This document shows positions 22,320-34,821 of a stretch of DNA of 64,000 nt, piece after piece. The DNA comes from Poronia punctata (lineage: Eukaryota > Ascomycota > Sordariomycetes > Xylariales > Xylariaceae): positions 124,001-188,000 of the forward strand of contig MU401511.1 of assembly GCA_022579005.1 (NCBI GenBank), written 5' to 3'. Below the pieces are notes generated by a model. The model made no database searches. It worked only from the letters and a program-made list of their open reading frames with translations, and had not been told where the DNA came from. Made by a program: the position numbers and the translations under genes. How positions within the stretch are numbered: position 1 is the first letter of the stretch; every line of letters begins with the position of its first letter.

Positions 22320-23805
22320 ATGCCCCTACGACTGCTCCATCGACCCCTTTTGCGATCGGTAGCTGCAGCATGGCAACCCGCAACCACGGCTTTCGCATCC
22401 TTCTATTCCGGCGATGGGGGGCGCACCGGAGCCGGCCAACGACAGGAAGATGAGCCGGCTACATCTCAAACGGTGACCCGGCCGAGAGAGGAGAGGAAGA
22501 CGTCGCTCTTCGAAGAATTGTTCCCCGACGAAGCCAGACTAGCCGATGCGAAGCGGAAACGCGAGTCCGAACCGGATGTGCCCAAGAGCCTGTGGGTATC
22601 TCAGCTCTTCGAAGAGCCGCTCCGTCAGGCGGCAGAAGAGGTCTCCCCCGACAAGGACAAGGACAAGGCGGACGATGAGGCAGCAGCTCTCGCGGCGAAG
22701 GTGTCGGAGCTGTACCCGGCCGCCCGCGGCTCGAAGAGCATGTTGGTTCTGTCGGCCGCGAGCAAATGTCTTCTTGAGAGCGACTTCTTCCGTCTCGGCA
22801 TGAAAGGAAAACACGTCGATGGTTGGGTTGGAGGGATTCAGAAGGGTAAGAGAAATTAATCAATCATATCCCTTACTTTTCTTATCTATCCTTTTGGCCA
22901 TTTGGTTTTATTTTCCATTTACAGTTCCGGACTAACCATGGACCCGAATCACTACTTTAGTCATTCAAGCCCGGGACCCCGACACCCTCGAGCCCAAGGG
23001 CCATTACTTCATCCTCTTCGATACTCACGAGGCGGCGATGCTCTACCAGGAGGGATTGGAGCGGCTCTGGAAGCTGAGCAAGCAGTACGTGCCGCGGGCG
23101 CATCACAGGCACCACAGCTTTCTCCAGGAGCCGCTACCCCTCGGTATCCGGCACACCGACTACGGCGAGGACATCGGGCGGCTGGTGCGGTCCTTCACGC
23201 TCGTGGTGCCGACCCAGCGGCGCCAACTTCAGGTCTCTACCGTCAGCCCCAACCATATCGAAGAGATGTATGTGCAGGGCGGGTTTGTCGACCAGCTGGC
23301 GTCCGTGGCCGGCTCGTCTTTTCTAGTGCTCATCCGCCTCGACGGTGGGTTTATCACGATCAACATGCTCCGCCGCGCTATCGAGGACGACGGCGTGGAG
23401 CGCAACCTGCCCTGGCGCATCACTGACCTTCGCGACGGCATTCTGCCCTTCGGCAAGAGCATCCTCAAGACGAGCGATAAGACGCAGCCACAACCCCCGC
23501 ACGGGACTCTGCTACACAGTGTCAAGGAACTAGAAAACAATGCCTACGAGGGGGAAAACGGCAGCGATTCTGGGGACGATAGGGGCGGTACAAGGTACGA
23601 GATGGACCACGATTCGTCCAAAGATGGCGACAAACACCTAAGACGATACTCCCGTTTTATCGTGCCATTTGAGGATAAAGCCGAGGCCCACCGCTTCGTG
23701 AGAAACTGGCATCGACGAGAGCTCAATTTCCAAATGGGAGGCAGGGAAGATGAGGATCCCTTTTGGGAGGAAATCAGGATAGTCAATGCCGAAGTTCTTT
23801 GGTAA
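22320..23805 (+). CDS. Probable mitochondrial protein of unknown function
   Basis: Exons 22320-22845 and 22961-23805 (intron 115 nt, GTAAGA donor, CTAAC branch, TTAG acceptor) give 456 aa; the join reads QK-VIQARDPDTLEPKGHY. The N-terminus MPLRLLHRPLLRSVAAAWQP is Arg-rich, lacks acids and is amphipathic, as in mitochondrial presequences. Next come an acidic, Lys-rich linker (about 45-130), an Ala/Leu segment, and the most protein-like region FILFDTHEAAMLYQEGLERL ... FTLVVPTQRRQLQV. The C-terminal third contains acidic stretches and ends EEIRIVNAEVLW. I do not recognise a domain; it looks like a lineage-specific protein conserved in filamentous fungi. It is convergent with SEC4. Confidence 0.75.
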
Positions 23806-24397
23806 AAAACACGTTTTTGACACGATAACGTGATGACTATTAAAGCTACTCGGGGAAATATACTGACCTGATACCCTGATAAATTCATGCCTCTTGGAAA
23901 TTCCATGAGGGTAGTGTAGTCAGCCATTGTGGTAGACGTACACGGCAGATAGTTTTGCCAGATGCAATGACCAATAGACTTGAGAAATAAGGTGTATTAG
24001 AGCCCATTATCAACCAAACTCCGGCAAACTGTTAACTTTGCCCCCAGATTCCCCAAGCTAGGCAAAGTGTTCCTCCCTATGCTTCTCTCAGGTATCTATG
24101 GCAGAGCACGCTGTTTCTTTCCGACCAAACACTCCACAAAAAGACGGCATAGTTTTCCCCTTCGATTGATACAGTTCGTCGAAAATTAATGCAGCCTCTT
24201 CAAGCTGCGGCGCTCTTCATAATCCATGTACTCGATGACAATTAAAGTGAAAGGTCGTGTCACCTGGTTTTTACCGTCACTATGCATGCTGCAACATGTT
24301 CAAAAGCAGGCGAAATACGCAGCGATCTTGTGACAAATTGTCTCTCGCTCCCTTTTGGCCGTTAAAGCCCCCCCATCCTTCCCTAAGCACAACTCCT
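23806..24397. other. Convergent 3' region between the mitochondrial-type gene and SEC4
   Basis: Both neighbours end here, so it should hold two 3' UTRs. No gene is visible. Confidence 0.5.
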
Positions 24398-25303
24398 CTA
24401 GCAGCATTTGCTGCCGGAGCCACCGCTTGAGGGACCAACGGGTACACCTGGAGACGATTGTTCGGTTTTAGAGGTATCGATGATGCGTTTCTTGATGTCG
24501 GACGCCAGGTTGTAGAAGGCTTTGTCGATGTTGATGTTGCTCTTGGCTGAAACCTCAAGGAAAGGAATACCCAATTCTTTTGCCAATGCTTCGCCTTGCT
24601 CCGTTGAGATTACTCGCTTTTCTTCCCAGTCGCATTTGTTGCCGATTAGGATCTTGTTGACACCTTCGGTGGCATGTTGTTCTACGTTGGCGAACCATGT
24701 TCGGATATCTGTTCAGGATTGTTGAGTTAGTTATCTTACTGAACAGTAAATCACCTCGGGCGCTAGACATAAGCCCAACACAAAATACCGCCGGTAGCTG
24801 GACGTTGCCAAACAGCTGATGCCCTGTATAGGGCAACCGGCGGAGTACAAGTAGAGAGGACTTACTGTCGAAGGATCTCTGGTCGGTGACGTCGTAGACG
24901 AGCAAGATGCCCATGGCACCACGGTAGTAAGCTGTGGTAATGGTTCGGAAGCGTTCCTGGCCGGCCGTATCCCAAATCTGTAACTTTACGCGCTTGCCAT
25001 CTAACTCTATGGTCCGTATCTTGAAATCGATGCCAATCGTCGTAATGAACGAGGGCGTGAACGAATCCTCACTGAATCGCAATAGGCAACATGATTTTCC
25101 CACTCCCGAGTCGCCAATCAGCAGGAGCTTGATCTAGTGACCAAGAGTCAACGTTAGCCATTCATTCTTAATTGTACAGCCGCCCATGGGCAAGTAAGCG
25201 TGCCTGACACGGGCAGCCGCGTGGGACCACGGCAAGGGGCCGGTTGGATGTCGGTGAAGACGGGGGAACGCACTAAGAAATCGTAGTTTCGGTTACTCGA
25301 CAT
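24398..25303 (-). CDS. SEC4: Rab GTPase SEC4 / Rab8 type
   Basis: Three exons, 25303-25274, 25133-24866 and 24708-24398, give 202 aa. Exon 1 encodes only [10 protein letters not shown]. Introns are 140 nt (GTGCGT donor) and 157 nt (GTAAGT donor); both joins keep frame, the second restoring [14 protein letters not shown]. All G motifs are present: GDSGVGKS (17-24), [10 protein letters not shown] effector loop, [16 protein letters not shown] and EVSAKS. The C-terminus is GSGSKCC, a double-Cys geranylgeranylation site. The sequence is closest to Sec4/SrgA/CLPT1, the Rab of post-Golgi secretory vesicles that brings exocyst to the hyphal tip. Retention of intron 2 would give a different, truncated C-terminus. 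Confidence 0.97.
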
Positions 25304-28121
25304 GTTGAGGAGGATACAACAGAGCACGATATGATGTTGTTTCTAGCGGACAAAGGACGGTGCGGCGGTCGCGGGTTGTTCGGCGGTTTGATGGTTTGTT
25401 TGATAAGGAGAACAGTAGATTTAGGCGACAGACACAGGCTGGAGTACGGGGTCAAATTGACAGTGGGACTCAGGAGCCGGTGAGCCAGGAACCGAGACCA
25501 AGACAGGGGCAGGGACAGGAACGCGAGTCTTCGGTCGGCAGTCTTCAAGATGCAGCGGAATCGATGATTCCAGCAGAGGTCAGCGGCGAGACGATGTGAT
25601 GTGTAGTGTGGCCACTATGGTGTGGTGCAGCGTAATCTGTACAGTAGTCTGGTTCAGGCACTCCTGTTGTGGTAGTAGGTGTTGATAGGTGTTGTAGTTG
25701 GTTCTTGGCACAGACGAATTTCTAACTCGGTTGGTACTAGCAGTACCAACGGTTCCAGCGAGGCGAGCAGGTATGACGAGGCGGCTAGGTTTTCGGGGTT
25801 CAAAGAGGTCTCATCAATTGTGCAGGTCACGAAGAACTTGAATTTGTATGTTGTATTGAGTATTGCAAGGAAGTACTAAGAGAAGAGGGTTTTGTGGCGT
25901 ATTCAAACTGCCAAAAGATACATACATGTAGGTAATGACTACGTACATCCTTCAATTTGTACATCCAAAAGGCTGTACACATTGCTGTATGTGCTACCTA
26001 CGAGTAGGTACTAAGTTTAGGTAGCGCATCGGAACGTGACCAGACAACAGGAGTACTCGTAGACGCAAGACTGGGGCATAGGGCCAGTTTAGGTGGTACG
26101 TGTAGGTGGACATCTGTAGGTGTACATGCACGTACTGCTTACAGCTATGGCTACCAGCATGTACGTAGCATTTCTTCCCCCGCCGTACCACCTAGGTAGG
26201 GCTATAGACTTTCCTACGTCCAGACAATATCACACTCTACAAGTACTCGTAGGTACTCGTAGGATGAATCGAATTTTGGGAACGGACAAGTTGCTTCATG
26301 GGGGCCGGATTTGTTACCCATTGCTTGAATTTCAACTTTACTTGTACAACTAATTGTTCACACACAGGCTGCCACAGGTATACCACCTACTTATTCCAGG
26401 TTATCCAATCTAACGCCTAGGCAGGCACCTCCTATAGACTGTCATCAAAGGCTCTGACGCTGCCTCAGTGCCTACAGATACGACTGTTATGGAAAGAGCT
26501 GCCTGGTAAGTTGGTAGGTACCTACTTAAACTGTATGTACACGTAAAGGGTAGAGGTGGGTATACTTTGTACGATAGGCTTCAAGCTGCCTACCCTATAT
26601 CATGTACATGTGGCTGTGACCAAGTTTTCTCTGTCTTATATACATGTAGGTATATATCGACGAGCAGCTATACCACGTACCTTCCCTACTCCTCATCGTT
26701 CATTGCGTGCCACACATAAAAGACAAGAACCCCAATCAATGCATAGGGTAAACAACTGAAATGAGGTAAAGGCAAAATAATGTTCAAGTCGACTTTATGA
26801 CCATGACTGTACCTCACCAGGCATAACCGACAACAGGGGGAAATCGAATAAAGAAATGCGGGCTCTTGCTCGTACATATGCATATCAAGGGACAAGGGGA
26901 TCTTGATGCCGGTTTCATTAGGGGGTCAAGCTGCGGTTTATCTGCCATGAGGCTTAAGTATCTCGATAGCCTGCCAATATCAGGCCACCGACTGAATCCA
27001 ACTCTCTTTGGTTACCCTGGTGCTACATTCTTTCTGATACTACCGGTCCCTTTAGACATCTCGATAGCTGCCAGCGCTTGGTAAGTTCTACATACTCTTC
27101 ATGATTACCTAACGTAGGTGTTATTTACCTATACAACTGGTTTGGGCGTCATATTAAATAAGCAGGCTTGGCACGAACCCCATACCCAAGAAGAACCATG
27201 GAAAAGCAACCTCATGCTCGTAAGTCAGCCGTGTAATCTCTACCGACCTATGACATCCGGTTCGGTTTTATCAAGTATTTCCACTTACGTATAGGTAGAC
27301 ATTATATCCGCTTAGGACATCTGGACGTCTAGTCCCGGTGACAAACCACACCACGACACACCAACGCCTGCTATGATTGAAGAGGTAAACTGTTGATAAA
27401 TAACTACGAGTAGATACTACCTTATCACGTGGAGTCCAAATCCTCGTTGATAGGTCGCCTGCCAACATCTATTCAGCTTTCTGCCCGTTCCGCTCTCGCA
27501 TCCTGCTATTCGCCCAGGCTAAAACCGCAGGCTGGCCGCCGGGCGCCGCCTATCACTGGGTCAGCGCATGCCAGATTGCCTTGATAGGCTTCCCGAAAAA
27601 GGAAGCTCATCTTGCAACTCCGGGGCGAAAGCCCGAATCTACCTAGCCTACGTACAACAATAAGGGATCTCAGTCGTCACCTTCCCTCTCTTTGGATAAC
27701 TGTAAATATATGTTACACGTTTCCTCGGATCCCCTCGCCGCCAATGACGTTCGTCTTCTTGTCTGCCATTTCTCTTTATTTATTTTAGCTCTCTCCCGGC
27801 AACAGCAAAAAGGGGTAATTATGGAGTTTTGTGCTTGTGTTATCTCGCGCTTGCCGCACTAGATATCCGCACATTGTCTTGACCTCCCCGATGAGTTATA
27901 GACCGGTAGATAAACAGGATCAGTAGTGATGAAGAGGCGTTCGGAGAGCGGCGGACACATGAATCTCAGGGCGTACAAAATGAGACAGCAACCCCGCCTT
28001 TATCTTCAACGTCCACCATGTCGTTTCTCCCTCGGCTTAATCCGTGGTCACTCCTTTACATATAAGACCGAACCCGGCCAGTCAGTCATTCAACGGGTCT
28101 AACCTGAAACAATTTGGAAGC
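25304..28121. other. Spacer of 2.8 kb between SEC4 and RNase T2
   Basis: SEC4 and the RNase diverge from here. No supported gene. It is rich in TAGGTA/TACCTA words, with a CAAGTACTCGTAGG / TACTCGTAGG direct repeat near 26240-26262. The last 100 bp before the RNase start include a TATA-like ttacatataag near 28055-28066. Confidence 0.5.
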
Positions 28122-29408
28122 ATGTCGTCGAAGATTGCGTTCGTTGGGGCTATGTTGGCCGCTGGCTCGGCCATGGCGACGTCGGTCAGCTGTGACGCCG
28201 ACCTACCTCTGAGTTGTTCGAATACGACCGTCATTGAAGATCTCTGTTGTTTCAACGCCCCTGGCGGCGCTATACTGTTAACACAGTTCTGGGACACAGA
28301 TCCCGTAACCGGGCCCACGGATTCGTGGACGATACACGGTCTTTGGTATGTTCTACAGTGACCTTACCGCCAACCTAGTGGCATCATCTTGCCTTAGCAG
28401 AAGATCTCTACCGAGAAGCACGCATTTAGCTAATTCGAACCCAGGCCGGATAACTGCGATGGCTCTTACGAGCAATTCTGCGATAGCAGCAGAGAATACA
28501 CCAACATTAGCGCCATTCTAGAGGAGTCCGCACCAGACACGCTCAAGAAGATGCAGACGTACTGGAAGGATTACCATGGAGACGACGAGACGTTCTGGGA
28601 GCACGAATTCGGCAAGCACGGCACGTGCATGAGCACCCTGAACCCGGAATGCTACACCGACTACCAGCCCGCGGACGAGGTGGGCGACTTCTTCACGCGC
28701 GCCGTGAGCGTGTTCGAGGAGCTTCCCACTTACAAGTGGCTGTCCGCCGCCGGAATCGTGCCCTCGACGACGGCGACGTATACACTAGCGGAGATCCAAG
28801 CGGCGCTGAAGGCGGAACATGGGCAAGACGTCGTCATCAGATGCCAGAGCGGCGCGCTCAACGAGCTGTGGTACCACTTCCGCGTGCAGGGGTCGATTCA
28901 AAGCGGCGAACTCACGCCTGCCAAACCCGTCGGCGGCGGAGACACCTGTCCATCCACGGGCATCAAATACCTGCCCAAAGACGGCGGCGCCACGCCTACT
29001 TCTACCACGACCAAGACTACTGCGCCGCCTACGGGTACCCCGACGGGGACGCCTGGCGCGCTCTCCGGCAAGGCATACGTCCAGGTGCAGCCGAAAGGGT
29101 ACCTCATCAGCACCGGCAACTGGTATCTCGCCAGTGGCACGCCGGCCACGTTTACGGCTACGCCCAACAGCGATGGCAAGACTTTCACTTTGAAGACGAG
29201 CAAGGGGCCGTGCCAGGTATTGGATGATGAGTCGCTGAGCTGTGCCTCAGGACTGAAGGCGACTAGTTTTGGCTACGACGGAGAATATATTACCTACGAT
29301 GGCGCTGCGACCTTCTACGCTGCCTCTACACCTAGCGGGCAGGATAAAGGGGTCGTCTTCACCAGCGAGAAGTCGGTCTCGATACAGTTGTACTGGAAAC
29401 CGTTATAG
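28122..29408 (+). CDS. Secreted or vacuolar ribonuclease T2 with C-terminal extension (Rny1-like)
   Basis: Exons 28122-28345 and 28445-29408 give 395 aa; the 99-nt intron splits the Trp codon of the first active-site block. A signal peptide is clear (KIAFVGAMLAAGSAMA). Both T2 catalytic blocks are intact: CAS1 TIHGLWPDNCDG with His72, and CAS2 FWEHEFGKHGTC with Glu129, Lys132 and His133. Many cysteines fit the usual disulfides. After the catalytic domain a Thr/Pro linker (TSTTTKTTAPPTGTPTGTPG) leads to a C-terminal module of about 110 aa beginning ALSGKAYVQV, as in yeast Rny1 and related fungal enzymes. T2 enzymes cut single-stranded RNA via 2',3'-cyclic phosphates in acidic compartments or outside the cell. 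An upstream in-frame GTG is not needed as start. Confidence 0.95.
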
Positions 29409-29677
29409 ACGCTGCGGAGAACCGCCGAGCTTAGTATTAACCCTCCCTTGGAGGCGAGGGGAAGATAACGAACTAGCGCCGGGGCATATATCATCATTAC
29501 CTACCTCCAGGCAGGGTTGAATTCTACGATTTAGGTTATCCACTAGACTAGGAATATAAAGGTTATCATGTCAGCTTAGCGGGTCACAAGATACATTGCA
29601 AAAACTGCTTATGCCTCGCTGAAAAGGCTCTATTATGCTCCCGCTTCGCTATGCTATGCTATGCTCGTGATTTCCGT

Positions 29678-31765
29678 CTAAGTCAGCCATTTGGAATAAG
29701 CCCATCGGATCCTGTCCAGGGCTCTAAGCTGAGATGGCATGCCTTTGAGGTTGGCTAAGAGATCATCCAGGTCTTCCAAGAAGTCCTTTTCGATATCGGC
29801 AGGGAGGAGTTTCCTGGCCAGTCGGCGTAGAACATGGACCTCGGCTATAAGTAAACCGTGGTCCTTGTACGAGAGAAGGTTGTTGGTGTTCGGCGTTGCC
29901 TCTGAGAAGATGCGGTCGATGTTTCGCAGAACACGCACGCATCTACCGGCCTTGCGCTTTTCCGCAAACCCTCTTCGGCCTCCGAATACGCCGAGCAGGT
30001 AGCGGGCAACTCCAACAGAGACCAATATGCCGGGGGTGAGCCCGACGAAGCCGAAGACGAGCTCTTGGCTCTTCAGAAGAGAGTCTATGCCGCTCATGGC
30101 TACTTCCACGTCGACCTTGGTCTTCTGGACCTGGATAAGTAGAGTACGGACGAGATCTCCACGTACGGCACCCATGAACGGGCTCCGCAAGTCTTTCTCG
30201 TATGCTCGAAGAACAGACGTCACGTCCCCCTCTCTGACCTTGGCCCGAATATCAGCCACCTGTGCATCCGATATGGAGGCCATGCCAGAGCCCGACTTGT
30301 CGAGAGTAAAGTCGACCACCATGCGTTCCAGGCTTTCCCTGTCCGCTCTGAGACTGTCGCGGCTCATTATGGCAATCTCGCTGTTGGAATCGTGTCGTAT
30401 CGTTCCTATGATCTTCCTCACCGGTTCCACTACCCAATTGAGCCAGAAGTCCCGAGCTGTAGCGCCAAGGCCTTGTATCCAGTCCAGAATCTCCTGTCTT
30501 CTGTTGACGAATATCCTCCAAATAGTGGTAGACGAAAGCAACAGGGCGGCTCCGGGGAGCCAATACCTGACCAGCCGCGAGGGTCGGCCATCTCTAGCCA
30601 CCATGTGCTTGGCTGCTCTGACGTGGTCCGGCAGCCGCGTGTTCAGCAGCGCCTGCAGACGTTTGGCAATAATGACGGGACGGTGCGCCTCATCTTCCTC
30701 GACTTGAATAGAGAGTTCGGGATCTTCCTCCACGCCTGCGAAAACTTTATCTTCGAATTCCGGAATGCCCAGACTCAGCGTCAGAACGTCGTGCAGCACC
30801 ATGTCCATGAGTGCGACGCTTCTTTCGACGACTCCTTTCCATTCCTGGTTGTTAGACATGATGATGTCGCTCCTGTCGTCGTCACTCCCGCTTCCGCTCC
30901 CACCGCCGCTGCCACTGTTGCTGCCGCCGAAGACGAGGCCTTCCTCGATAAGTACACCGAGGCCGCTAGATATCATTTCACGTAATTTCTTGAGCTTTGC
31001 TTGCTTCTTTCGCGCTTCGGTGCGACTCAGCGCCAAGGGTGACATTATTCTTTTCTGGACGTTCGCAAGGGATCTCTCGAGGATGCTCTCCTGAACTATG
31101 GCGTAAAATCGACGCCATTGACCCGATAAGCTGGTTGCTGCCGAAGCGAGAGGTTGCGAATCATAGAGTGTGGCATCGCCGGTCGTAAATCGCTCAAGTC
31201 GACTTTTGGCACTGTCGTAGATTTCCCAGGACCAGGCCCAGATTCGAAGAGGACTCGTCTGCACCATATAAAGGCTGCTGTTAGCCGGCGACGCCAAGAC
31301 TTGATCCCAGTACCAGATGTGGTCACTCAAGGGTATGATTTGGCCCAAGAGTGTATCCAACAGAATCCCGTATGTCTGGACTGTAGCCTTGCTGACAAGC
31401 AACCACTCAAGTTCTGATTCATATTGGCTCGGTTGTGAGGCCTGGTCCACACGGTCCGATAATAATTGAGACTGTTCGAGGAGAAACTGTAGTTCAGAAG
31501 AGGGAAGAACAGCTTGGGAGCCTGCTGTGGCGGAGAATGTCTTGATAATTCTTAGTAGACTCTTGACACGAGGTGTGACAAATTCTGCAGTGGCCTGGGC
31601 GTTGACGTCGTGAGGACCTCTCAAGTGTGAAAAGGGTATGCGGTCCAGCTGCCCGTCAAGGCGGACGACTTGGCTTGATGAAGTCAGGCATGTTAGCGGA
31701 AGCAGTGAAAAAGAAGGTTAAGAAATGTCACAAGCTTCGAAAACGTACTCGGCCACTATCGACAT
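29678..31765 (-). CDS. NCA2: NCA2-family mitochondrial protein
   Basis: A 17-nt first exon (31765-31749, MSIVA plus two bases) joins over a 75-nt intron (GTACGT donor, CTAAC branch, AAG acceptor) to 31673-29678, giving 670 aa. The joined N-terminus MSIVADQVVRLDGQLDRI matches the family start. Later features are a long helical region, a Ser/Gly/Asp-rich loop near residue 260, a transmembrane segment (YWLPGAALLLSSTTIWRIFV), the block AIMSRDSLRADRESLERMV and a second hydrophobic segment (FVGLTPGILVSVGVARYLLG). In yeast Nca2 is a mitochondrial membrane protein affecting expression of ATP synthase subunits 6 and 8. Without the tiny exon the long frame has no usable ATG, which supports the model. 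Confidence 0.9.
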
Positions 31766-32797
31766 ATTTTAGGTACTTGAACTGGGCCGATGTCCGGTCA
31801 GGCCAATGTTTGTAAGGATGCCTTGGTAATGGGCCGATATTCTAGATCGCGGACATGTGCCGATCCGTCATCCCCCTGTTGTAATCACACCACTCCAGGA
31901 GAACCCCTAACCTTGCCCGGTCATCAAAAGCTTGCCGGAGATTTCTAGGCAGCCTAGTTGGTGGATGAAAGCTACGCCTAAAATTACACCACTCGTGTTC
32001 AAAAGGCTCACGATTGTTGAGCGTGGTATGATTCTGTGGATAGACAAAATGCCGGATGGCGTTGCTGGCTAGATAGACAAGCCGATACACGGAATCCCAC
32101 AAGTGGAACGAATACAACGATAGTGTTAACCCCGTCCGATGTTTACTTTTTTGCCCACTAGCAACTCGACACCTAGGGTACTACGGTATGAGGTCATAAA
32201 GGGGAAAAGAAGCTCAGAAAGCAAGTACAACGTACATGTACAAAAAGCTAGGACCACTATTTACCTTACTAAAGCGGTCACCGTCGGCAAGGGTCCTTTG
32301 ATGTGTAATGTACCTAGGTACCTATTGACATACTCATAAGGAACAAGCTGCAACGGCTTATCCTTTTTCCATATTCCAATTTCCCTTTTCGCCACGAACC
32401 AGTGGCAGATATGCATTTTCCCCTGGCAGAACCCGAATACGAACGCGACAAGATTGGCACAAGACTGGGCCTGGCGCCCCATTGCCCCACGTAGCTGCGA
32501 GCGGAAGCTCAAAACTCCAGTGGTCTCATTATGGTGGCACCTCTGCTGATTGGCTAATTAGATTCTCCAGTGTCAGGGGTCCTTGATTGCCGCAAATCTC
32601 CTTGTCTTCCCCTTATCTCCTTATTTATCCTAGACTTTAAAGGTCGATGGACGCTCATTTCTAGCTCTCTCCCTTCTCTCATGTGGTAGGGACTGTTTGG
32701 TTGATTCATCGGTGGTCTGTACTATTTTTCCCTAGTCGATAATATCAATTCCTCGTGGATTTCGACCGAGAATAGTGGCCGGTTTGTTTTGCCCATC
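31766..32797. promoter_or_regulatory. Divergent spacer between NCA2 and ERG25
   Basis: The two genes diverge from this 1.03-kb stretch. It has a pyrimidine-rich leader before ERG25 (tctctcccttctctc near 32660). No gene is supported. Confidence 0.45.
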
Positions 32798-33925
32798 ATG
32801 GCATCGCTGTAAGTCAAACTGTTGAAGCTTCTGGTGCTTCTATACTCTGCCGCCCTCTCTTTTCTCCGTTCTGTGTTTGACTAATTCTGGGTGTCTGTAG
32901 AAACTCGACCGTCATCGGCGCGTTTAGCCAACCTGAGACTTTTACAAGCGTCTTCGAAGAAGTCTCGAAATACAATGTCCAACTCAATGTTATCGAGCGT
33001 CTCTGGGCCGTTAGTTTCCCTCCCAAAATGGCCGAACATGCAGACAATAGCTAAATGAACGATAGGCATGGTATCTATGGATGCAGAACGACACACTCGC
33101 TACCGGCATCATGAGCTTTCTCATGCACGAAATCGTCTATTTCGGCCGGAGTTTCCCCTATATGATCATGGACCGAATTCCCTACTTCAGAAAATACAAG
33201 ATTCAGAACGTGGGTTACCCGATATTATTCGAGACGCGCGATAGACCAGCCATTTTCTAACATTTGCGCAGCAAAAAATACCGACACTCAAGGAACAATG
33301 GGAATGCGCCAGTCTTGTGCTACTCAGCCATTTCACAGTTGAACTACCTCAGATTTGGCTCTTCCACCCTATCGCTATCTACTTTGGCATGGATTTCGGC
33401 GTCCCTTTCCCTTCGCTTGGCAAGATGGCCTTCCACATCGCCATCTTCTTTGTCGTAGAGGATGCATGGCATTACTGGTTCCACCGTGCTTTGCACTACG
33501 GACCCCTTTACAAGATGATTCACAAACTTCACCACACATATTCAGCACCGTTTGGCTTGGCTGCCGAATACGCCTCGCCCATCGAAACCATGCTCCTCGC
33601 CTTCGGTTCAGTCGGATGCCCTATTGTCTGGGTCTCCCTCACTGGTGATTTGCATCTGTTTACCATGTATGTCTGGATTGTCGGCCGCCTGTTCCAGGCT
33701 ATCGACGCCCACAGTGGTTATGATTTCCCCTGGAGCTTGCGCCATTTCCTTCCCTTCTGGGCCGGAGCCGAGCACCACGATGTCCACCATGAACGCTTCA
33801 TTGGCAACTACTCCTCAAGCTTCCGCTGGTGGGACTACTTCATGGACACCGAGTCCGGCCCTGAGGCTGCTAAACGCCGCCGTGAGAGGAAGATGAAAGC
33901 TCACAAGGCTAAGAAGGCCGAGTAA
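32798..33925 (+). CDS. ERG25: Methylsterol monooxygenase (C-4 sterol methyl oxidase)
   Basis: Four exons (32798-32808, 32901-33009, 33066-33209, 33272-33925) give 305 aa. Exon 1 is only 11 nt (ATGGCATCGCT). Introns are 92, 56 and 62 nt; the third uses GTGGGT. The joined N-terminus [17 protein letters not shown] fits the family. The three di-iron histidine boxes are intact: HRALH (about 159-163), HKLHH (about 172-176) and HHDVHH (about 256-261). Hydrophobic segments span the ER membrane, and the C-terminus KKAE is a dilysine-type ER retrieval signal. The enzyme oxidises the C-4 methyl groups of 4,4-dimethylzymosterol in ergosterol synthesis. Confidence 0.97.
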
Positions 33926-34821
33926 AGAGAAGGTTTCTCTTCAATTTCGAAAACAGATGCGGGAGACGATTACCCACCACTGCGAGAGCATCTTATACAT
34001 AGCCGTCGATGGGCTATTATCCTTGGATGGGTTCGCATCGCGTGCAACAAGACCTGTCCCAACGGCAACGATGACTTGAAAAGTGCACCAAGACTAGAGT
34101 GTGCACCCTATAATACCCATGGGAATGTAAATAATGGGAAGAGGCCCCGGTATAGAGGCGCGTAATGACCAAAAAGACACGAAACCAAATTAGAATAATA
34201 ATAACAAAAGGCAATGCCTTTTAATAAACTGTTAAACCAAGAACCAGAACAGAAGACAGATGAAGTTGGTCTGACCATAAAGTGAGAATATGAAAATATG
34301 TCCGTATTACCTAGGTCGTCTAGGTGGGCACCATATAGGAGTTATATTCGACATTCGTGGTCGACCGCGTCTGGTGCTTTTCACCGAGCCTCCCTCCCAT
34401 GGGATGGCATGTAGGCGTGTAGGCCCGACCCTACCTATCCTGTAGGTTCACATAGACGTCTCTCAAGTCCAGCCTTTACGATAAAGACAATGGCGTTGAT
34501 GTTTCTCCCCCTCGATACATCCTTCCCTGCTTTTCAGGCTGGCTATCCCTTAGATTAGCGTTCTGGAGTGTAGTCTAAGCCCTTATCAAGTTCCTACGTC
34601 TGTACATAAGTAAGAGCGAGTTGGACAGACAATATGCGGTGGTGTTCTATATTTTTCAGAGGGATAATCGATAAAGGACGCAAAAAGAAAAATGCATATA
34701 AAAACATGGACTCAATCAACACTTTAATCCTACAGAAAAAAAAATCTTTTTCCCCCCCGGGTCCTTGTTGGTTACTGACTTGACTTTTTGAATATTTTGC
34801 TCGTCCGCTGTTCGTGGACAA
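33926..34821. other. Convergent 3' region between ERG25 and the dehydratase gene
   Basis: Nothing coding is visible over this 0.9 kb. A run of A then C (aaaaaaaaatctttttccccccc) lies at about 34736-34760, just past the dehydratase stop. Confidence 0.45.

Noticed and set aside
28625..29227. 200-codon second frame inside RNase T2
   Set aside because: Same-strand shadow of the RNase exon; Arg/His-rich, no start context.
30027..30707. 226-codon plus-strand frame opposite NCA2
   Set aside because: Antisense shadow; Ser/Arg-rich composition without any domain, while the minus frame fits NCA2.
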